From Terebella lapidaria (Eukaryota; Annelida; Polychaeta; Terebellida; Terebellidae), in the NCBI GenBank assembly GCA_949152475.1, contig OX424561.1:20330481-20394480 (forward strand): a DNA stretch of 64,000 bases, given 5' to 3'. A program made the position numbers and the translations under genes. How positions within the stretch are numbered: the stretch's first letter is position 1; the number at the start of each line of letters is the position of its first letter. Below the pieces are notes generated by a model, which saw nothing but the letters and a program-made list of their open reading frames with translations, did no database searches and was not told where the DNA came from. This document shows positions 59,306-64,000 of this stretch, piece after piece.

Positions 59306-61560
59306 TGTAAGCGAGACTGAAAAACTTCGCCGATATTTGAGTCACGACCACGATTATTGTATTGCGAGGAATATCACGATTCCTTAGATTATCCACCAGA
59401 AAAACCCATACATTCTTTACTCGATTGTCGAACGTGATGCGATTTTCTTACCCAACAGACAATGAAGTGAAAATGATCTGGTGGACATACGATCTGGGCA
59501 ATATATCATTCCATTGAATATGTAGTGATATATCGAGTTAAATTGAACCAATTACACATAGGCGGCAAACGAACATGCCGTCGGATGTCAAGGTGTGTGG
59601 TGTCAGTGATCGGCCGTACACACCTGTATGATGGTGAGTGAGCCACAGGTAGTGACTGAATCTGGCCAGAGACTGTACACTCTCTGATCTGGCGTTCCAG
59701 AATTCACAGGTTACATTCCTGACATGTTCATGTTCGATGTGAGACGCCGATAATATGAATTGAAATATGCCTAGGCCTACTCTTTTGTTGGATTTCGTAT
59801 TATCTATATAACTAGACGTCAAGGCCTAAAGATGCCTTGGAGGCATTTCGGTGTTAGGACTAATTCGTAATATTTAAAACATGTTTGCCACGGGCTCTAC
59901 AACACACCGTTTGCTAGATATCGACGAAAACGAAAAATGACGCCTCGACCAAAAAATTTCGGTTCAAGGTCAAAGTTCATCCATAATACCCCTGAGACAT
60001 GTTTGTCTAGGTCGACGAGTCCAAAAATGACGCCCGTTTCGCTCTACGACGCACCGTTATGAAAAAAATATAAATTTACCCAAATTTATCCGACCACTGT
60101 CTCAACGTAATTGTGATTCCATGGCACAGGATTGTGTAATGATAATCAGCGACATAATGTTGACACGATGGACGACAGTGCAAGGGGAGGGGGGGGATGC
60201 TGAGGTCTTCAATTGAATGATTAAATTCACCCAAACCAGCAGCTATTAGCTGGTCCTTGGGAATGCCTCTTGACGACATGGCCACCTGCACAAAGTCCCT
60301 GGGCTCAATTCCACCATTGCCCCAGCACATCTCGACAATTGTCTCGGCATATCCTGGCGATTGCGTCGGTGCATCCTGTCGATTGCCTCGGGCGCCGCAC
60401 GACCAATGTCTCACACCATCCTGAAGGACTCAGTGGTAAATTCACCATCCAGAGTTCGACGATATTCACCCTATAAATACACCCCTGGCTGCACCATGAG
60501 ATCATTGGCTGGAGGCTTTCTTCCAGCGAATTTGACCGACGAATGGAATTCACCGTCTAATCGGAGCCGAATTCTTCGCTGGCGCCCAAGGATTTTAGGA
60601 GATAGGAAGACACGAGAATATTTCATTAGGAGTCAAGCGAAGGATTTGAACGCCATCTGGCGGTGTTGATGTTAGTGCGTAACTGGACAGAATCCAAATG
60701 AGCGAAATTCAGCAGAGGGATTTGATCCCCAAACTACATCAACAGAAAGCGCGCCAGAAAAGATTTAGTGTAATTGATTAAACGTCCCCAGTAAAAACCG
60801 ATAATCCACAAACTTGTCACCAAATGATAACAGTTATTCTTCCTCCGAGAATTACATCTAGTTTTGCATGATAATGAGTCCTTCAGCCGTTCTTGGTCAT
60901 ACACAATATTTATTGCACAGACAGGTAAAATACGACACATCTCTTATATATATTATATACATTTGTATACGAATTATATCTGATTACATGTCGTTCATGC
61001 ACAATACAAATGTCTGTGGCCCTTCCTGCGTCAGAGAACAAGGTGTTTCACAAACTACTGGCATTATAAATTTGTCCAATAAACAAGTGTAACATATCCT
61101 CATGAAGCTGTTAATCCAGTTCCATTATGTTAGAGAACGTGGTAATTAGAGTGAGTTTGTGTGAAATTTATACCCAGGAGACGCCAAGAAGCCACCACGA
61201 TCACGTAACATACAAAAGCCCGCTTTTCTCTCCAAAATTCCTGGATCCGCCCCTGACACATGAATGTTTGACTCGGTTTTCGTGAAGTGTCACAGATTTC
61301 GACTGTGTGGTTTTTCCTTGACGACACCCAAGTCCATCGAAACTGAGTGACCCTCCCATGGTCACTGGTTCCACGGGTTGCGTTGTGACCAGAAAACACC
61401 AAGTGGCAACAATAAGCAAGACGTCCTGTCGCTACCAGCGAAGGTTGTATCTCCACATGACCCCCTTTACTATGACCTCCATGTTATTGAAACTGACAGA
61501 GTGAGAACTGAAAATAGATAGTCCAGACACATTGTTTTTTTGGGTGTTTGATTTGATGAG
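59306..61560. other. Intergenic region, nothing recognised
   Basis: No gene is recognised. At 59880-60060 two half-similar phrases (ATGACGCC followed by coding-like short words) repeat. A TATAAATA at about 60472 and frames at 60076-60670 were inspected without finding a family match. Confidence 0.4.
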
Positions 61561-62203
61561 TCGGGTAGATGAGTAAGTTTTTCACCTCTTGGGTTCATCC
61601 AAAGTCCTATTCAGCTCTCTAAAGCTCTCTAAAGTTAATCCAAGGTCAAATTCAAGGTCATCATTTCGAAAGTAATTTATGATCTCACATAAGTGTTCAA
61701 TACTAATATATCTCCAACTCCTCAGGGCATACACCCATTGTCCATAATATACGGAGTTAGAAAATCAGTATTTGACATCAAAAGCACCTAAGGTCACCAT
61801 TATAAGGGTCATATACATGTATTTGAATTCTTACATTGTGCTCAGTACTGGTATACACTGATCTACAGCCCTATAGAATTAGAAAAAAAAAAGTTTATCA
61901 CGTTAATTTTGAGAAAATTACTTTTAAAATTTGAAAGCATGTCGAAATGGCCATTTTAAATAAAACATGTTTAAACGTCGTCAGATATTGGTCCACGGTA
62001 AGTTATGAAAATTTATATGGAAATTCATCATATCAAAGCCGAACCGAACTGTTCCGTAGCTAAAAATCATAATTGAACCCGTAAAGGTAATCCAAGGTCA
62101 AAATCAAGGTCACCAATTTTTAATGTCATATATATTTTTCTCTATACGTGTTCAATGCGTACGTATACTAAGGAAGACTATTTTTGTACCATAAGTCCAC
62201 AAA
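61561..62203. repeat. Copies of the CCAAGGTCAAATTCAAGGTCA dispersed repeat
   Basis: CCAAGGTCAAATTCAAGGTCA at about 61640 and CCAAGGTCAAAATCAAGGTCA at about 62092 start two diverged blocks, each followed by ATAAGTGTTCAAT-like or CGTGTTCAATGCG sequence. It is the same family as at 26.5 kb. Confidence 0.55.
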
Positions 62204-62484
62204 GGCCTAACGGCCCATGTAGCGCAGGTTACTATTTCTTCTAAATTCAATGAAGATTAAAAATGTGCCAGACGGATAAAATATGGGGCCCAAGTATCAT
62301 ATTCTCCGCTTTCCTCTATATTCAATAAGGATTAAAAAGGTGCGAGACGGATTAAATGGTATGCTTTCAGTGGACGAGTAGTACTAGTATTAAGGCCCAG
62401 TATGATACTTGGTCCAAATATGGTATACATTTAGCGGGTGAGTAGTATTAGTAGAGTAAGGTGCGCTACTTTGGCCGGCCTGAC
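62204..62484. mobile_element. MITE family 2, copy 1, split by a family 1 MITE
   Basis: The element is 62212-62476, starting GGCCCATGTAGCGCAG and ending GCGCTACTTTGGCC. Flanks GGCCTAAC (62204-62211) and GGCCTGAC (62477-62484) differ at one base, an 8-bp target duplication. Without the nested insert (62287-62415 plus one copy of its duplication) it is about 128 bp, the size of copy 2. Confidence 0.85.
62279..62423. mobile_element. MITE family 1, copy 3, nested in family 2
   Basis: The element is 62287-62415 (129 bp), starting GGCCCAAGTATCATATTC and ending ATGATACTTGGTCC. AAATATGG is duplicated perfectly at 62279-62286 and 62416-62423. The uninterrupted family 2 copy at 62497 shows the empty site. 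Confidence 0.9.
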
Positions 62485-62488
62485 GCAA

Positions 62489-62632
62489 TGAAATGGGGCC
62501 CATGTAGCGCAGCTTACTATTTCTTCTAAATTCAATGAAGATTAAAAATGTGCCAAACGGATTAAATATGGTATACGTTTAGTGGGTGAGTAGTATTAAC
62601 AGAGTAAGGTGCGCTACTTGGGCCTGAAATGG
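62489..62632. mobile_element. MITE family 2, copy 2 (128 bp)
   Basis: The element is 62497-62624, starting GGCCCATGTAGCGCAG and ending GCGCTACTTGGGCC. TGAAATGG is duplicated perfectly at 62489-62496 and 62625-62632. Its interior resembles family 1 (ATTCAATGAAGATTAAAAATGTGCC against ATTCAATAAGGATTAAAAAGGTGCG), so the two families are sisters. Confidence 0.9.
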
Positions 62633-64000
62633 TCATAAAGAATTGTCAAATAATCCTGTAATGCGATCAAGAGAAAACTCTGCAAACAGTGGTAACCGTA
62701 AGCATGCATGCCAAAGCCATAGTATCTATGACTTGTCGTCTGTAGACACCAGTATATATATAATGGTAGGAAAATGCTCGGGAAAAGTCCCTGATAACTA
62801 AAGGATTATTAAGCCTCATGTTTAGTACTTCAGTACAATATCTATATATTAATCACATGTTCAGTGTGTTTTATTGCAAATAATATTAACTCGAATGCAG
62901 ATCTGGAATAGCACGATAACTCATAATGATTGAGGAGGCGAGCATTCTGATGTCTAGCAAATATTGGCAATTTTCTTTTTTAAATTTTGGTTGATAAACA
63001 CTGCTCTCTTTGATAAATCTTACTTGCAAAATATCATGAGTTCAAGAAGGACACTTTCGCTTGCTAGTCACTGTGCTTCAATTAGTGTTGTTTCAGGTTT
63101 GTGAGGAAGATACACTGAATCTTTCACTCACACTGAACGACACAGAACTGTGTTATTTGACATTAAATGCCAGACACTTATTGAAGGTATTTCATATTTT
63201 ATTAGTAACCATCTGGATGAAAATTTAAAGTGGTTACACAAGGTATGTATAAATGCCATCACAGCCATATCACGTGCTCAGTTTTAGACTCCAATCCTGG
63301 TATTGTTCTATGATTCAATTGAGAATGTTCAATTTATCAATCATGAATGAAAAGAAATACTCTAATCTCTGTGTTGACATTTTCTATTTCTGCATACAAT
63401 GGTGCATTTTTCCCCCACGTGAAACAAAAGTCGTGTCGTTAATAGAAACATAAAAACCAAGCATGAAATGAGCTACGGTGAATAATACACTAATTGTTTA
63501 ATGATCTTACTGGTAGGCAGTTAAATTGTCACTGACCATCAGAAACCCCCCTGAGAACATGTTTTGACAAAGCTCCACAATATACAACAAAAAAAACATC
63601 CCAAGAAAAATAGATACACATAGCTGCACAGCTTTGAAATAGTACAATTTCCACTTTGAATGACAGGAAATAATTGGTCACATATGAAATCAAATACACA
63701 TAAATATTTCATCGAATATGTTATCCTATATTATAGCCTGACAACTTTAAATAAAGTTATTTTCAACATGATATGGTTTCATTAGGTCATCGCAAAAGAG
63801 GCCCCACCCTTAAAGAAAAAAAAACTATTTTAAATGCACTGTCAAAGACATTCAAGTTTACTCTGATATCTGCCAGATCCCTCTTTGATACTGTATAGGA
63901 GACGATGATGATAATGCACAATAAACAGACTAATTTGCATCACAATCAGTCATGAGAACACTGCCAATGTGAACAGAATATATAATATGTGCACAGATAT
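62633..64000. other. Intergenic region to window end, nothing recognised
   Basis: AT-rich DNA without a recognised gene, RNA or repeat. Confidence 0.4.

Noticed and set aside
60076..60670. Overlapping frames of about 100 codons with a TATAAATA nearby
   Set aside because: Frames on both strands, no family match, no splice-site support.

Overview
The window looks like nuclear DNA of an invertebrate animal, most likely a marine spiralian such as a mollusc. Grounds: one intronless INSM/nerfin-type zinc-finger gene in a large intergenic space, animal-type LTR and non-LTR retrotransposons, hAT-like MITEs, long C/G homopolymers, and a miR-279-family target array (a protostome microRNA family). The species cannot be read from the sequence.

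Layout. 1-14.8 kb is mostly unrecognised non-coding DNA, with a foldback element of 21-bp repeats at 1-370 (related half-copy at 1080-1205) and a diverged triplicated repeat at 5.8-6.9 kb. 14.8-21.75 kb is the single host locus: an INSM1/nerfin-1 orthologue (15556-17508, + strand) with a predicted 3' UTR of about 4.2 kb ending near a poly(A) signal at 21721. 21.75-26.3 kb is intergenic, with poly-C tracts and a 22-bp palindrome around GTCACGTGAC. 26.3-38 kb holds a 200-bp hAT-like MITE and then a structurally complete Ty3/gypsy element (26962-37725, - strand; 99% identical LTRs, 4-bp target duplication, tRNA-Leu primer site, gag, pol and a third ORF) sitting between the arms of an older inverted repeat. 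40.1-41.7 kb is an old tandemly duplicated repeat with a MITE in it. 45.07-51.2 kb is a nest: LINE A split by LINE B, a foldback element at the tail of LINE A, a MITE in one arm of that foldback, and a TTAA-flanked foldback inside the MITE. 57.38-59.31 kb is a GC-rich 89/95-bp minisatellite. 62.2-62.64 kb has two related MITE families, one copy nested in another.

Most interesting signal. The presumed 3' UTR of the INSM gene carries 16 copies of CTAGTC, all on the sense strand, over 3.4 kb (seven are the full 8-mer TCTAGTCA), against roughly five noticed on the + strand in the rest of the window. This is the seed complement of the miR-279/286/996 family. In Drosophila, miR-279 represses nerfin-1, the fly INSM1 homologue. 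The sequence therefore suggests an unusually dense, ancient miR-279 to INSM repression module.
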